Assembly (NCBI RefSeq): GCF_001015055.1
Contig: NZ_BBWZ01000018.1
Span: forward strand, 1 to 64,000
Length of the DNA: 64,000 bases
Source: Aneurinibacillus tyrosinisolvens
Lineage (GTDB): Bacteria; Bacillota; Bacilli; Aneurinibacillales; Aneurinibacillaceae
Direction of reading: 5' to 3'
The notes under the pieces are model-generated. The model was not told where the DNA came from. It saw only the letters and a list, made by a program, of their open reading frames with translations, and did not search any database. Of this stretch, positions 1 through 9,594 are shown in pieces. The translations under genes and the position numbers were made by a program. Every line of letters starts with the position of its first letter. The stretch's first letter is position 1.

Positions 1-184
1 AGTCCACGCAGACCGGCCTTCCTGACCCAGCGGAACCTGCCGGAGAGCAGAACAAGCCCACCAGTGTCTCCCGCCCCGAGCTACCCAGATGTTTGGTGGA
101 CGCTGCTCGCAGGGAGGTGGAGCGGACAGTCCTTCCTTCCTCGCGGAAGGGAAAGGCAAGTGGAATGAACTTCCTTTTTTCCGT
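1..184. other. GC-rich left edge without a recognisable gene
   Basis: This stretch is clearly richer in G+C than the neighbouring T7SS genes. It holds no ORF I can recognise. A plus-strand frame is open from the window edge to a stop at 192-194, but it has no visible start and no family resemblance. A short perfect inverted repeat (CCTTCC at 135-140, TCGC loop, GGAAGG at 145-150) lies downstream of the minus-strand operon end. It lacks a convincing U-tract, so calling it a terminator would be a guess. Confidence 0.4.
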
Positions 185-2347
185 TTATTTGTAGGACATT
201 TCGTGAAGCACCTGGCGGGACTGCTGTTTTATTTCTTCATCCACACCCGGTGTTTCCACAAGTGTTTTATAGTAACGGGCCGCCGATACAGGGAAACGCT
301 CCTTCTCACTCTTTGCACTTTCAAAGAGAAGCCCGCTTTTTTCCTGGAGCGCAGGCTGTACGAGAGTCTGCATAGCGGAATTTTGTGAAGCCAGCCCTAA
401 ATAATACACCGACTTTTCAAGATTCGGGTGCTCCATTCCTCTCCGGTAATTATCGATAGCTTCCTGGCGGGATTTCGCTTCATCCGCATATTCCTGGGGC
501 AGGCCGTTCACACTTGCGAGCATCCGGTAAACAGCGAGCTGTTCCTTAAGCTCAGCTTTTTCTGTCTCTTTTAACAACTGCTCCGCTATCTGCCTCATTA
601 CCCCATCATTCTGTCCTTTGTTGTACAGTTGATTTGATTCGCTGGCGTAATAAAGGGCTTCCGCATATTTTTTAGAAGCTGCCAGCTCTTCTGCTTTTCT
701 GGCATAAGAGAAGGCGTCCTTACGTTTGCCGGCGGCATCTGAAATTTCTCCACTGATGACGGGGTTGGTGCTGAGCATCTCATAGGCCTGCTCCTGCTCA
801 TCATAATTAAACTGCTCGGCCTCCGCAAGCAGACGGCGGGATAAATCATTTAATAATGCCTTCGCTTCCTCAGTGCTATTTCCATTTTCAACAGCGTCAG
901 AAGCTAGAATCACGGCTCTATTTATATCTGTTGACGCTACTTCTGCCGCTTGCTGGAGCACAGGTGAATCAAAGGTTTTAGAATCCGGTTGAGAACCAGG
1001 CTCAGGCCCTGCCGGCGTGCTCAGTTCTGATACCTTCTCCTTTGTTTCTTCGAGCAAAGGTTTGGTTATATCATCTACAATCGAAGCAACACGCGGCTGA
1101 GAGGCGGAGAGGTTTTCTTTCTTTTCTTCCTTCGATTTAACCGGCGAGTCAAAAATTTTCTTCGCGATTTCTGATTGTTTATCCTTCGCATGCTGGGCAG
1201 CATCCGGCGCATACTTTCCGATAACCTGGTATTTGTTTAATGCCTCCACCAGCTTCCCGCTATCCTTTACCTCTGTATCAGCAGCTTCCACTACCCTGCG
1301 GATTGCCTCCCCGTATTCCGATGGATTGATAGGATTATTCGTTTTTTCATTGTATTTGCCAACATAGTAAACGATTCGTTTCGCCTGTTTTATGTCTTCT
1401 TCATTGCCACCTGACTTCCCGGCAAAAGAACGCACTTCGTCCTGCACATATGTCTTAAAGAGAGACTGCCTGTTTTCCTCCTGGAGTGCCTGGATTTTTG
1501 GATCGTTCAACTGGAGCGAATTGATCAGCTGTAAATTTGCCTGGCCCCCAGTCAGGAACGAACGCTCATCCTTTGTTTCTGTTTTAAGGCCTGTGACCGC
1601 TTCAGCAACCCACTTCGTCACTTCATCGCGGTGTTCCTCATCTGCCCCCATATCCCTTCCATAATAGACCACATTATAGAAATCTTTCATTTTAAAATAA
1701 TCGGAGGCGCGATTGTACGCTGACTCAGGAATCAGCAAGGGGATCACCGTAAAGTTTGCTTCCGGATCAACAATAACTGGAGCCTCAGTGTTCCCGCTCT
1801 CCTCTGGCTTCGGCTGTTCCACAATTTCTCCCGGCGGTATTTCCTCCGGTATAACCTGCGTATCCGGCAGCAGAACATCAGATATTGGGAAATCCGGAAT
1901 TAACACATCAGGCAGCGGCGGTTCCGGCAGTAAAATATCGCTCTGGTCAAAAGCCAGTTCTGAAATTGGATTCTCTTCATCAGAAGGGGGGACAAGAAAC
2001 ATGTCATCAAGATTCCCATCTTCAAGGGCAAAGGCCGTGTGCTGCTCCCCTTCTCCCTTTAATAGAGGAGCGGCTTCTTTCTTTGGATTTGCTTTCTCCT
2101 CAACCTTTTTTGCCTGTTGAACCGTCTGGGCTTCCGCTTGATTGTCATCCGTATTTAATCGAATTTCTTCCTTTGGTTTTTTACTCATTTCCGTTTTTTT
2201 ATCCTGCCCGCTGCTCACCGGGGCGCTGCTTTGTTTCCATTGATAAGCGGCGACACCACCGGCAGCGACAAGCAGGCTGAGCGAAACAGGTAAAATAATG
2301 CGCTGCGCTTTTCTTGCGGTTTTTTTCTCCTGATTTTCAGGTGCCAC
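185..2347 (-). CDS. membrane-anchored TPR-like protein, T7SS-associated
   Basis: Unrecognised 720-residue protein, last gene of the type VII secretion operon. One hydrophobic helix at about residues 19-35, preceded by a Lys/Arg-rich cytoplasmic tail, predicts an N-in single-pass membrane protein with a large external part. Residues about 40-200 are acidic and proline-rich with repeated LPEPPLPDVLIPDFP-type segments, likely a flexible linker. The rest is helical with A/Y/E-rich TPR-like or coiled repeats. The GTG start has AAGGAGG nine bases upstream. It follows the kinase gene by 25 bp, so the two are probably co-translated. A structural role at the secretion machine is inferred from position and topology only. 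Confidence 0.75.
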   Translation of the reverse strand: MAPENQEKKTARKAQRIILPVSLSLLVAAGGVAAYQWKQSSAPVSSGQDKKTEMSKKPKEEIRLNTDDNQAEAQTVQQAKKVEEKANPKKEAAPLLKGEGEQHTAFALEDGNLDDMFLVPPSDEENPISELAFDQSDILLPEPPLPDVLIPDFPISDVLLPDTQVIPEEIPPGEIVEQPKPEESGNTEAPVIVDPEANFTVIPLLIPESAYNRASDYFKMKDFYNVVYYGRDMGADEEHRDEVTKWVAEAVTGLKTETKDERSFLTGGQANLQLINSLQLNDPKIQALQEENRQSLFKTYVQDEVRSFAGKSGGNEEDIKQAKRIVYYVGKYNEKTNNPINPSEYGEAIRRVVEAADTEVKDSGKLVEALNKYQVIGKYAPDAAQHAKDKQSEIAKKIFDSPVKSKEEKKENLSASQPRVASIVDDITKPLLEETKEKVSELSTPAGPEPGSQPDSKTFDSPVLQQAAEVASTDINRAVILASDAVENGNSTEEAKALLNDLSRRLLAEAEQFNYDEQEQAYEMLSTNPVISGEISDAAGKRKDAFSYARKAEELAASKKYAEALYYASESNQLYNKGQNDGVMRQIAEQLLKETEKAELKEQLAVYRMLASVNGLPQEYADEAKSRQEAIDNYRRGMEHPNLEKSVYYLGLASQNSAMQTLVQPALQEKSGLLFESAKSEKERFPVSAARYYKTLVETPGVDEEIKQQSRQVLHEMSYK

Positions 2348-2372
2348 GTAAGTTCCTCCTTCGTACTGTTTC

Positions 2373-5036
2373 CTAAATCAGCTTTTTATCCTTCATCTCT
2401 TTCATCCGCTCTTTTGCAATCGCTGTTTCTGAAGGATTTTGGTTCAATTGGACAACTTTTTGCAGCATTACTACCGCATCCTTGTACTTCTTCTCTTTTA
2501 AATAAAACAGGCCATAGACGAAATGCACGTGCCCGCTCCTCGGGTAGGCGGCCAACACTCTTTTATACATCGCTTCCGCTTTCCCCTTCTGGTTGAGCTT
2601 ATCATAGAGAATGCCGGTATTCAGGAGGACATCCTCGTTTTGGATGCCTAATCCGATTAACTGGTTATAAGAAATAAGCGATTGCTCATAAAGATTCCGG
2701 CTCTTTGAATCTGCCTTTGCTTCATAATACAGACCGAAATCATAGTATGCCTGGCCCAAACGATTCAAGTAGTTTACATTTGTAAAATCATTCTTCAACA
2801 GTCCATTGATTAAGGCAATCGCTTCCTCATATGTTTTCGCTTTCGTTGCGTCGTCGATTTGGTTCGTTCTGTTCTTCTTGATATATAAATCAACCAGGTT
2901 CTGGACATACCGTTCATTTCCTTTTTCCAGCGCGACCGCCTTCTGAAACTCTTCAACGGCTTCGCTATCCTTTCCCTGCAGTTCAAACAGTTCTCCCTTT
3001 AAGTTGGAAATGAAAGCTTTCGATACAGCGTCCGAGCCTTTGAGCTGTTTTACAAGCTGATTCGCCTTCTCATATTGATTCGTACGTCCGTAGCAGACAA
3101 CCAGATCCCGAATGACATCCTGTTCGTAAACGCTCTTCTGCCCCTTCTTTGCTTTCTCGAAATGAATCGTGGCATTTGAAAAATCATCCATAAGAAAATA
3201 AGAACGGCCAATTAAATAGTGGGCTTCCTGATTGTTATCCGATAACTGCTTTTTAAACAGCAAATCCTCCAGGTACTGGATGGCTTCCTCATAGAATCCC
3301 CGGCTAATATCGATCGTTGCCAGCTTCGTATATAAATCCTCAGTCGGCTTTCTTCCAATTGCCTGGTTGATGAATTGCTCAGCCTGTATGTAATTTCGGT
3401 TGGCGAACGCTTCCGTTCCCTGGCGGATTAATTCTTCCCATTTCTTTTCGGCGGAATAATTATAATACCAAATGCCCAGCCCGATCGCCGCAAGGATGGA
3501 AGCGGCGGCCGCAATCAGCTTCCACCTCTTTACAGCGAAGTTCCACAATGATTGGGTGAAAGAACCCCCCTGTTTTTTGGCTCTCCCGGCATAAGGGGGG
3601 ACATGTACTGTTCCTTCCCGGCTGCGGGAGTTTTCATCAAGTATTTTCTGCAGTACTTCCTCTGTAGAGGCTCCCTCCCGGCTGGTCTGGATTTTCCCCC
3701 TGATTTCCTGTGTGATAATTTCTACTTCCTGTTTTGTTGAAAAATCAAGGTGCGGCAGCTGGCTGCTTCTTTCGTAAAATAAAAGCGCCTTCTCCCAATC
3801 TTCCGCTCGCTCAAATTGGCTGGCAGCCTCCAGATAATCATGTAGATCCCACTCATCTTCCCCGATTGCCGTTTTATCGTGGGGAAGAAGCATGCTGATC
3901 TCTTCAGCAACCGCCTTATTTTGAGGAAATTGCGAGACGATATAGGCGTATTCTCTATGGGCAGCCGTTTTATTTCCAAGGCTTTCAAACGCGGAGGCGA
4001 TTTCCAGCAAAGCTTCCACGCTCATCAAGGGTGAAATCGCAGTGGTTCGCTTTTTCGTTTGAAGAAAAGCGTGCATACGCGCCGTAACAGCCTCTTTTAC
4101 TTCCTCCGGGAAAACGGAGAACCACTCAAAAAAAGACGGGCATTCGCTCAGGCTGCTGCTTCTCCACGCTCGCATAAACAGCGATTCCGCTTCTCTGCCC
4201 AGGGTATTCCGAAGGGTTCGGGCCATTTGCTTGCAGCGTTCGGAATCCCCTTGTATTTCTGCGGCGTCAAAATAACTTACGTCGTCCGCTTTTTGTTCCC
4301 GTATGCCTGCATCATACCAGGTAGCCATTTCCGCAAGCAGAATCGCACCGGCAAAACGATCCGCATCAGGCGACCAGACACCATTTCTCACGTATTCCGG
4401 CGCATATCCGGGTGAGCCGCCCGGCAAAGCCGGGGGTTCCTGTAAATCCGGCGCATACAATTCCTCAATATCTACCAATTCAACATCAGCAAATGCTTTT
4501 CGCCCGTTATGCTCGCTGAGATAAGGAATGAGGATATTGCTGGAGGACAAATCACAATGCGCAAGCCGGGATGCCTCCATTTCTTTCATTGTACAGACAA
4601 AGGCACAGGCGATATGTATGGACTCTTCCTTCGTTAGTGCTCTGTCCTCAAGGAGAATATCCGCCCAGGTAGGCCCTTCAATCCAGGGCATAATAACGGA
4701 GTACTCAAGGTCTTCATGCTTGCTTACTAATTTTTCGTGATTTTTCTGCTCAACAACCGAACGGGAGCAGCTGGAAAGACCGCAATGTGCAGCATATTTC
4801 TGCAGATTGTTTGCCAGCTCAGCCTGGTGCTCATTTTTAAAGCGATTTCGAAACACTTTAAACGCAGCATAGCGGTCTGTCCCTATTGCCTGCTGGCTGG
4901 CGAGCTGGTATACAATTCCCTGCCTCCCTTCCTGTCCATACGGAATCTCCATTCCTTCTACGGCTGGATGGCTGGAAAAGGAATACTTCCTTCCGAACAA
5001 TTGAATCTTCTCTCCAACTTCCGGCTGAAAACTCAT
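2373..5036 (-). CDS. Ser/Thr protein kinase with TM segment and C-terminal TPR repeats
   Basis: 887 residues. Residues ~35-300 form a eukaryotic-type kinase domain: candidate ATP Lys60 (AAFKVF), catalytic loop HCDLSSSN (H160, D162, N167) and a DFG-position Asp189 in LVDIE. All key catalytic residues are present, so activity is plausible. A transmembrane helix lies at ~500-520, and the C-terminal part carries TPR repeats predicted to be outside. This topology (kinase fold inside, one TM, helical exterior) resembles EssB/YukC, whose cytoplasmic domain is a pseudokinase. No separate EssB is seen here. It sits downstream of the WXG100 gene behind a terminator-like hairpin. The kinase call is firm; equivalence to EssB is inference. 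Confidence 0.85.
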   Translation of the reverse strand: MSFQPEVGEKIQLFGRKYSFSSHPAVEGMEIPYGQEGRQGIVYQLASQQAIGTDRYAAFKVFRNRFKNEHQAELANNLQKYAAHCGLSSCSRSVVEQKNHEKLVSKHEDLEYSVIMPWIEGPTWADILLEDRALTKEESIHIACAFVCTMKEMEASRLAHCDLSSSNILIPYLSEHNGRKAFADVELVDIEELYAPDLQEPPALPGGSPGYAPEYVRNGVWSPDADRFAGAILLAEMATWYDAGIREQKADDVSYFDAAEIQGDSERCKQMARTLRNTLGREAESLFMRAWRSSSLSECPSFFEWFSVFPEEVKEAVTARMHAFLQTKKRTTAISPLMSVEALLEIASAFESLGNKTAAHREYAYIVSQFPQNKAVAEEISMLLPHDKTAIGEDEWDLHDYLEAASQFERAEDWEKALLFYERSSQLPHLDFSTKQEVEIITQEIRGKIQTSREGASTEEVLQKILDENSRSREGTVHVPPYAGRAKKQGGSFTQSLWNFAVKRWKLIAAAASILAAIGLGIWYYNYSAEKKWEELIRQGTEAFANRNYIQAEQFINQAIGRKPTEDLYTKLATIDISRGFYEEAIQYLEDLLFKKQLSDNNQEAHYLIGRSYFLMDDFSNATIHFEKAKKGQKSVYEQDVIRDLVVCYGRTNQYEKANQLVKQLKGSDAVSKAFISNLKGELFELQGKDSEAVEEFQKAVALEKGNERYVQNLVDLYIKKNRTNQIDDATKAKTYEEAIALINGLLKNDFTNVNYLNRLGQAYYDFGLYYEAKADSKSRNLYEQSLISYNQLIGLGIQNEDVLLNTGILYDKLNQKGKAEAMYKRVLAAYPRSGHVHFVYGLFYLKEKKYKDAVVMLQKVVQLNQNPSETAIAKERMKEMKDKKLI

Positions 5037-5071
5037 ACTGATAGACCCCTATCTACAGACTTTCATAACAC

Positions 5072-5106
5072 AAAAGACCAGCCAAATAGGATGACTAGTC
5101 TTTTTT
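5072..5106 (-). terminator. terminator/attenuator between WXG100 and kinase genes
   Basis: An interrupted inverted repeat pairs AAAAGAC (5072-5078) with GTCTTTT (5098-5104), followed on the minus strand by a T-rich run. It lies 33 bp below the WXG100 stop and 36 bp before the kinase start. It would let the small WXG100 substrate be made in excess over the downstream membrane proteins. Confidence 0.6.
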
Positions 5107-5138
5107 CCAATCTCTTAGATTACCTTCTACCGATTTAA

Positions 5139-5411
5139 TTATTGAGCGTCCACTTGACGGAAACGAGTAGCAATGGCGCGAAGTTCTTGATCGATAGAAT
5201 CCAAGAGCTGGACATACGCTTCCATGTGGCGGCGTGACTGTTCAAACTGGTCGAAGAACCGCTTCTTTGTCGCACCGTCCCACTTGCCTTCTAATGATTG
5301 AAGTGCCTGATAAAGCTGGCCTGTTTGCTGGCGGCTCGCATCCGATCCGTTTCTAAACTGCTGGGCAATCGCCTCTAACTCTTCAGGTGTAACAAGAATT
5401 CTTACTGACAT
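5139..5411 (-). CDS. WXG100 family type VII secretion protein (EsxA/YukE-like)
   Basis: 90 residues, the usual WXG100 length. It has the family layout of two helices joined by a W-x-G turn (KWDG at about residues 43-46). The C-terminal helix ends in a charged segment (ELRAIATRFRQVDAQ) in place of a clear YxxxD/E export signal. WXG100 proteins form helical-hairpin dimers and are both substrates and co-secreted partners of the FtsK-like ATPase. It lies directly downstream of that ATPase gene. Family assignment is confident; whether it is secreted alone or with the divergently encoded toxin cannot be told from sequence. Confidence 0.9.
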   Translation of the reverse strand: MSVRILVTPEELEAIAQQFRNGSDASRQQTGQLYQALQSLEGKWDGATKKRFFDQFEQSRRHMEAYVQLLDSIDQELRAIATRFRQVDAQ

Positions 5412-5555
5412 TCATTACCACTTCCTTTCCTTTGATAAACCCAATATATTACAAGTTTTCCACGTTGCATAGCCTTATGGTTTATTATCATTCCTTAGCC
5501 CTGTGACATTTCTCGACAGGAGGTAAACTTAATACTTTTCCACCAGGCATTCCTG

Positions 5556-8500
5556 CTACTTATTTACTAATCGAGAAAGCCACTCCTTTCTCCCCGATCC
5601 ACCGGTATACGGCATGGCGATTTTCACCCGGATGTGCTTCCCCTTAATTACGAAGCCCGTGCCTGCCGGCAGCTCTTTGTCCGTCTCCGCATGGGGAAGC
5701 CTCATATTAAAGAAATATAAATCATTGCTCAGAGTGGAGCCGAGCAGGAAGCCGACAAATTTTTTCTTAATGTTCATAAACCATTTTTCATGCGAATAGC
5801 TGTTCATTCCCGCGAGAGAACCGGCAATGATGAAATGAATGTTTTTCTGCCGGGCTTCTCTTGTCAGCTTCTCCAGGTGATTCTGCATCTCAAAGTCCAT
5901 GCTTGCTTGCTGCATGAAGTTTTCGACGTCATCAATGACAATGACAATCGGGCGATATGGCCCTTCTTCCTCCTCTTTATCAAGCCAGCCAAAAGACGGA
6001 TGCACCTGCTTTCTGCCCTCCGCTTCCGCCACGATTTCTAATAAAAGCTGCTTCGCTTCTGAAAGGTCGGCCGCGTGGGATTTTACATGGGGCAGGGAAA
6101 CCAGATTCATTATTCCCTTGAGCTTTGGCTCCAGCTCGATAAGGAATACATCTGCTTCATCCGGAGTGTATTGATATCCGATAGATAACAGCAGCGTTTG
6201 TAAGAGCGATGTTTTCCCGGATTCGACCCGGCCTGTAATAAGCAGGTGATCCGCCTCCTCCAGATGAATCGATTGCAGAGCCAGGTCCTCCACATCCATT
6301 CCATACGGCAGCTCCTGTGATTCCCGCGGCGGGAATTGTTCCAGCAGCTGCTCAAAGCCAAGTTTCTCCGGCAGCATGGCGATGGCTTTAGCCGGCGCTC
6401 CGGTCCATTCCTCCTGCATACCGGACGCCAGATGCTGAAGAAAAGCGGTCTTTTCCCATTCGTTCTCTCCTTCGTACGGGAGCATGCACTGGAACATATG
6501 GGGAGGGGTATGGCCTTTCACAAAGCCGCGGCCCTCCGGAAGATTAGACACGGCAAAGCCGGGCCGGCCTACTGCCGTATAATAGTCTGTAGGTTCCGCC
6601 AGTTCAAATGCTGCCGCTGAAGCAAAGTTATTCCGGTAACGCTCATACATATCACTCGTCTGGTTTACAGCCGTTATGACAATCAGTCCGTATGCGGCTC
6701 CTTCACGCAGCAGCGTCTCCAACTGTTCATTCTCCGCCGCAAATCCCGTCCTGAACGGCTGGTAGCCATCGATAACGAGCACAAGGGCGGGAAGCTTGCG
6801 CCCTGTGACCCTCCGATAATTGACCAGAGAGCTTACCCCTTCCTCGGAGAACTGTTGTTTCCGAACGGTCAGTTCCTTCAGCAGGAAACGAAAAAGCCGG
6901 TACATCTTCTCCGTTTCTTCTTCATGCACCACACCTCCTACATGGGGAAAGCGGGCAAACTCCTTCCATTGCCGGCTAAAGTCAACAATATACGCATGCA
7001 AATCGGCGGGGGTGTGTTCAAGGAACAGCGACAGCAGGGTAGACTGAAGGAATGTTGTCTTTCCGGTACCGGGCATGCCATACGCGATGAGATGGCCTTC
7101 GCCTAGATCAAACGAAAGCGGGTACTGCGATTGATTCTCCACATCGTCAATCATTCCCACGGTTGGCCGGAGCCACCTGTCCGCTTCAACCTTAGCCTTA
7201 CTGCCTCCGGCCCAATTAGCGACATCAAGCACTGCTGTTACCGGCAGTTTTTCAGGCAGCGGCTGGAGCCACGGGCCCGGCAGCGGATCGACCCCGCTCT
7301 TTCTGGCTTCTTCTTTAATATAGTCAATTACGACCTGGATCTGCCTGCGCTTTGTCTGCCCGTCGTTCGTTCCGGTATCGGAGCGAACGGCTGATCCGTC
7401 CAGCAGCACTTCAGCAACAACTATCTTCTCTGATTCATCCTCTTCCTTCGGAGCATAGTCGGCGCCGCTCCAGGCTGACTGAAAATACTCCAGCACTTCG
7501 TTATTGCCGACCTGAAAATAAGCACGGCCCGGTACGTTAATCATAGAAGCATTCGGGATTTTAATCATCTCGCGGCTATCGCTGTCATCCTGCACCCGAA
7601 GGCAAATGCGAAAGCGGGAATTGCTCCATATCTTCTCATCCACAACGCCGGCCGGCTTTTGTGTCGCCAGCAGCAAATGGACACCAAGCGTACGGCCGAT
7701 CGCCGCAATGCTGATTAATTCATCCATAAATTCCGGCTGATCTTTCTTTAATTGCGCGAACTCGTCAATCACGATTAACAAGTGCGGCAATGGCTCTTTC
7801 AAGCGCCATTCCGAACGGAAATATTCGTCAATATGCTGTATATTTCCCGCCATATTAAACAGCTTCTGCCTTCTTTCCAGTTCCGCCCGCAGCGAAATTT
7901 TCGCGCGGTTGATGAGATGGGGATCCTCAAGGTTCGTAATCGTTGCCACGACATGCGGGAGCCCCTGGAAGGTATTAGACATTCCTCCCCCTTTATAGTC
8001 AATCAGCATAAACGCCATCTCGTGGGGGTGGTATGTAAGGGCCAGCGACAGGATAAGGGACTGAATCACTTCACTCTTCCCGGATCCGGTCGTGCCCGCC
8101 ATCAATCCATGAGGACCGTGGCCTTTCTTCTCTATCTTATCGTGAATATTCAGTTCTACCAGTTTACCGCCTTCCCGCCCTCCGATAGGAACAGGCAGCG
8201 TAAGAGGATACCGATTCTGGTTCCATCTGGATAAAACATCAAGCTCTTCTACCCGGTTCACTTCATACATATCAAGCAGAGTAAGAACCTTCGGCATTAC
8301 CCCTGCTGCAGACTGCTTTACGCGAAGCGGCGCGGCAGCACGTGCCATCTCTTTTGCTTCTTTTAGAGAAAAACGATCCAGGGCAATTTTTTCCGCGCCG
8401 GAGAAGTAATCAGTTTTTCCGTCGGCTGAGAACGTTTCATATAGCTGTGCAGCCCCATCCTTCACTTCAATAATGAGCTCACATTCCATCGGAAGCGCTT

Positions 8501-9569
8501 CTTTACGCGGTGCCATCAGAAAAACAGATGCTCCGACAGCTTCTCCATCCCTTAAAATCAAAGGCAGCAGGGCATCATCCTCCAGCATGGAAAAACCGGG
8601 AAGGAAAAACACATACTCAGGAATATGGTGCTCCTCCTGGTCCTTGGAACTCTTTTCAAATTTCCGAATGTTTAGCGTGCGGTACAGCTTCTCAAACAGC
8701 TTCTGTACCATTAGCTGTCCTTCGGCTATATAGCGCACTTCCCGGTCCTCATCCCATACGTGCGGCAGCCAGCGCATCCAACCCCAATCCTCCCTCTCCT
8801 GCATGTCATAGGCAGCTGCGATTTTCACCTCTTCCGGCGAATGGTGTGTAACAAGCTGCAGGATAAGCAGACGGGCCAATTCTACAATTTCTTCTCTCTC
8901 CCCGACCAGTCCCACTACTCTTTTGTTGCGCAGTGGAATGGAAACTGGAACATTAACTACGTCCTGATACTCAGTCTCGAGCTTCTGGGCTTCGGCAATG
9001 AGCGGATTCACATCATACCCATCTTGTGCGGGTGTATGAATCTCAATAATAAAAGGCCGGGTCCCGACGCCGATTCGAAGATGCAGAAAGTCCTCCGAAT
9101 GGGGGGCTCGTTCCCAAAGTGAGCTTTTTCGTTCGTCAATTCTATCTACACATTCTTTAGGAGCCGGGTCCTTTTCCCGCAAAAATTGTACCTGCTGCTC
9201 CCAAATCCCCTTTATTTCACCCCTGTGCTGTTCAATTCGGGCAAGGTACCCCTCATGAAGCTGGGCCACTTCAAGGCGGTACTTCTTTTTCTTCCTGAAA
9301 AATAAAACGATCGTTGCAATGTACGAGCCGAGCATCGGAATGCTCATCGCCAGCATAAAAATCGCATAGGAGCTGTTGTTGTACATTGTTTTTGAAAGGT
9401 AATACATAATCCCTACCGTGGCAACCGTCAGGAAAACGGGAATGATCATTGTCTCAAAAGAAAACGTTGGCTCCATCGGTTCGCCTTTCGGCCGATGGAC
9501 GGTAATTTTACCTGTCGGCAATGACAGCTTTACCCGCGGTGACCGTTTGAAGTATGGTGATTTTCTCAT
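5556..9569 (-). CDS. type VII secretion FtsK/SpoIIIE ATPase (EssC/EccC-like)
   Basis: About 1337 residues; motor ATPase that recognises WXG100-type substrates and drives export. Two TM helices lie near residues 40-95. Three P-loop ATPase domains follow: GTTGSGKS (~residue 495), GMPGTGKTT (~835) and a degenerate GRVESGKTS (~1117). The first domain also has a Walker B (LLIVIDEF). The FHA domains at the N-terminus of Bacillus YukB and Staphylococcus EssC are absent. The N-terminus (FKRSPR...LPTGKI followed by two TMs) looks closer to EccC. I prefer the ATG at 9569 (GGAGAGGG six bases upstream) over a TTG at 9602, which would overlap the preceding gene. Function is firm; the EccC-like affinity is a by-eye judgement. 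Confidence 0.9.
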   Translation of the reverse strand: MRKSPYFKRSPRVKLSLPTGKITVHRPKGEPMEPTFSFETMIIPVFLTVATVGIMYYLSKTMYNNSSYAIFMLAMSIPMLGSYIATIVLFFRKKKKYRLEVAQLHEGYLARIEQHRGEIKGIWEQQVQFLREKDPAPKECVDRIDERKSSLWERAPHSEDFLHLRIGVGTRPFIIEIHTPAQDGYDVNPLIAEAQKLETEYQDVVNVPVSIPLRNKRVVGLVGEREEIVELARLLILQLVTHHSPEEVKIAAAYDMQEREDWGWMRWLPHVWDEDREVRYIAEGQLMVQKLFEKLYRTLNIRKFEKSSKDQEEHHIPEYVFFLPGFSMLEDDALLPLILRDGEAVGASVFLMAPRKEALPMECELIIEVKDGAAQLYETFSADGKTDYFSGAEKIALDRFSLKEAKEMARAAAPLRVKQSAAGVMPKVLTLLDMYEVNRVEELDVLSRWNQNRYPLTLPVPIGGREGGKLVELNIHDKIEKKGHGPHGLMAGTTGSGKSEVIQSLILSLALTYHPHEMAFMLIDYKGGGMSNTFQGLPHVVATITNLEDPHLINRAKISLRAELERRQKLFNMAGNIQHIDEYFRSEWRLKEPLPHLLIVIDEFAQLKKDQPEFMDELISIAAIGRTLGVHLLLATQKPAGVVDEKIWSNSRFRICLRVQDDSDSREMIKIPNASMINVPGRAYFQVGNNEVLEYFQSAWSGADYAPKEEDESEKIVVAEVLLDGSAVRSDTGTNDGQTKRRQIQVVIDYIKEEARKSGVDPLPGPWLQPLPEKLPVTAVLDVANWAGGSKAKVEADRWLRPTVGMIDDVENQSQYPLSFDLGEGHLIAYGMPGTGKTTFLQSTLLSLFLEHTPADLHAYIVDFSRQWKEFARFPHVGGVVHEEETEKMYRLFRFLLKELTVRKQQFSEEGVSSLVNYRRVTGRKLPALVLVIDGYQPFRTGFAAENEQLETLLREGAAYGLIVITAVNQTSDMYERYRNNFASAAAFELAEPTDYYTAVGRPGFAVSNLPEGRGFVKGHTPPHMFQCMLPYEGENEWEKTAFLQHLASGMQEEWTGAPAKAIAMLPEKLGFEQLLEQFPPRESQELPYGMDVEDLALQSIHLEEADHLLITGRVESGKTSLLQTLLLSIGYQYTPDEADVFLIELEPKLKGIMNLVSLPHVKSHAADLSEAKQLLLEIVAEAEGRKQVHPSFGWLDKEEEEGPYRPIVIVIDDVENFMQQASMDFEMQNHLEKLTREARQKNIHFIIAGSLAGMNSYSHEKWFMNIKKKFVGFLLGSTLSNDLYFFNMRLPHAETDKELPAGTGFVIKGKHIRVKIAMPYTGGSGRKEWLSRLVNK

Positions 9570-9594
9570 GAATTTCCCTCTCCGATTATTCGTA

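Noticed and set aside
3..194. Plus-strand open frame at the left edge
   Set aside because: No start, no similarity; ends across the minus-strand operon end.
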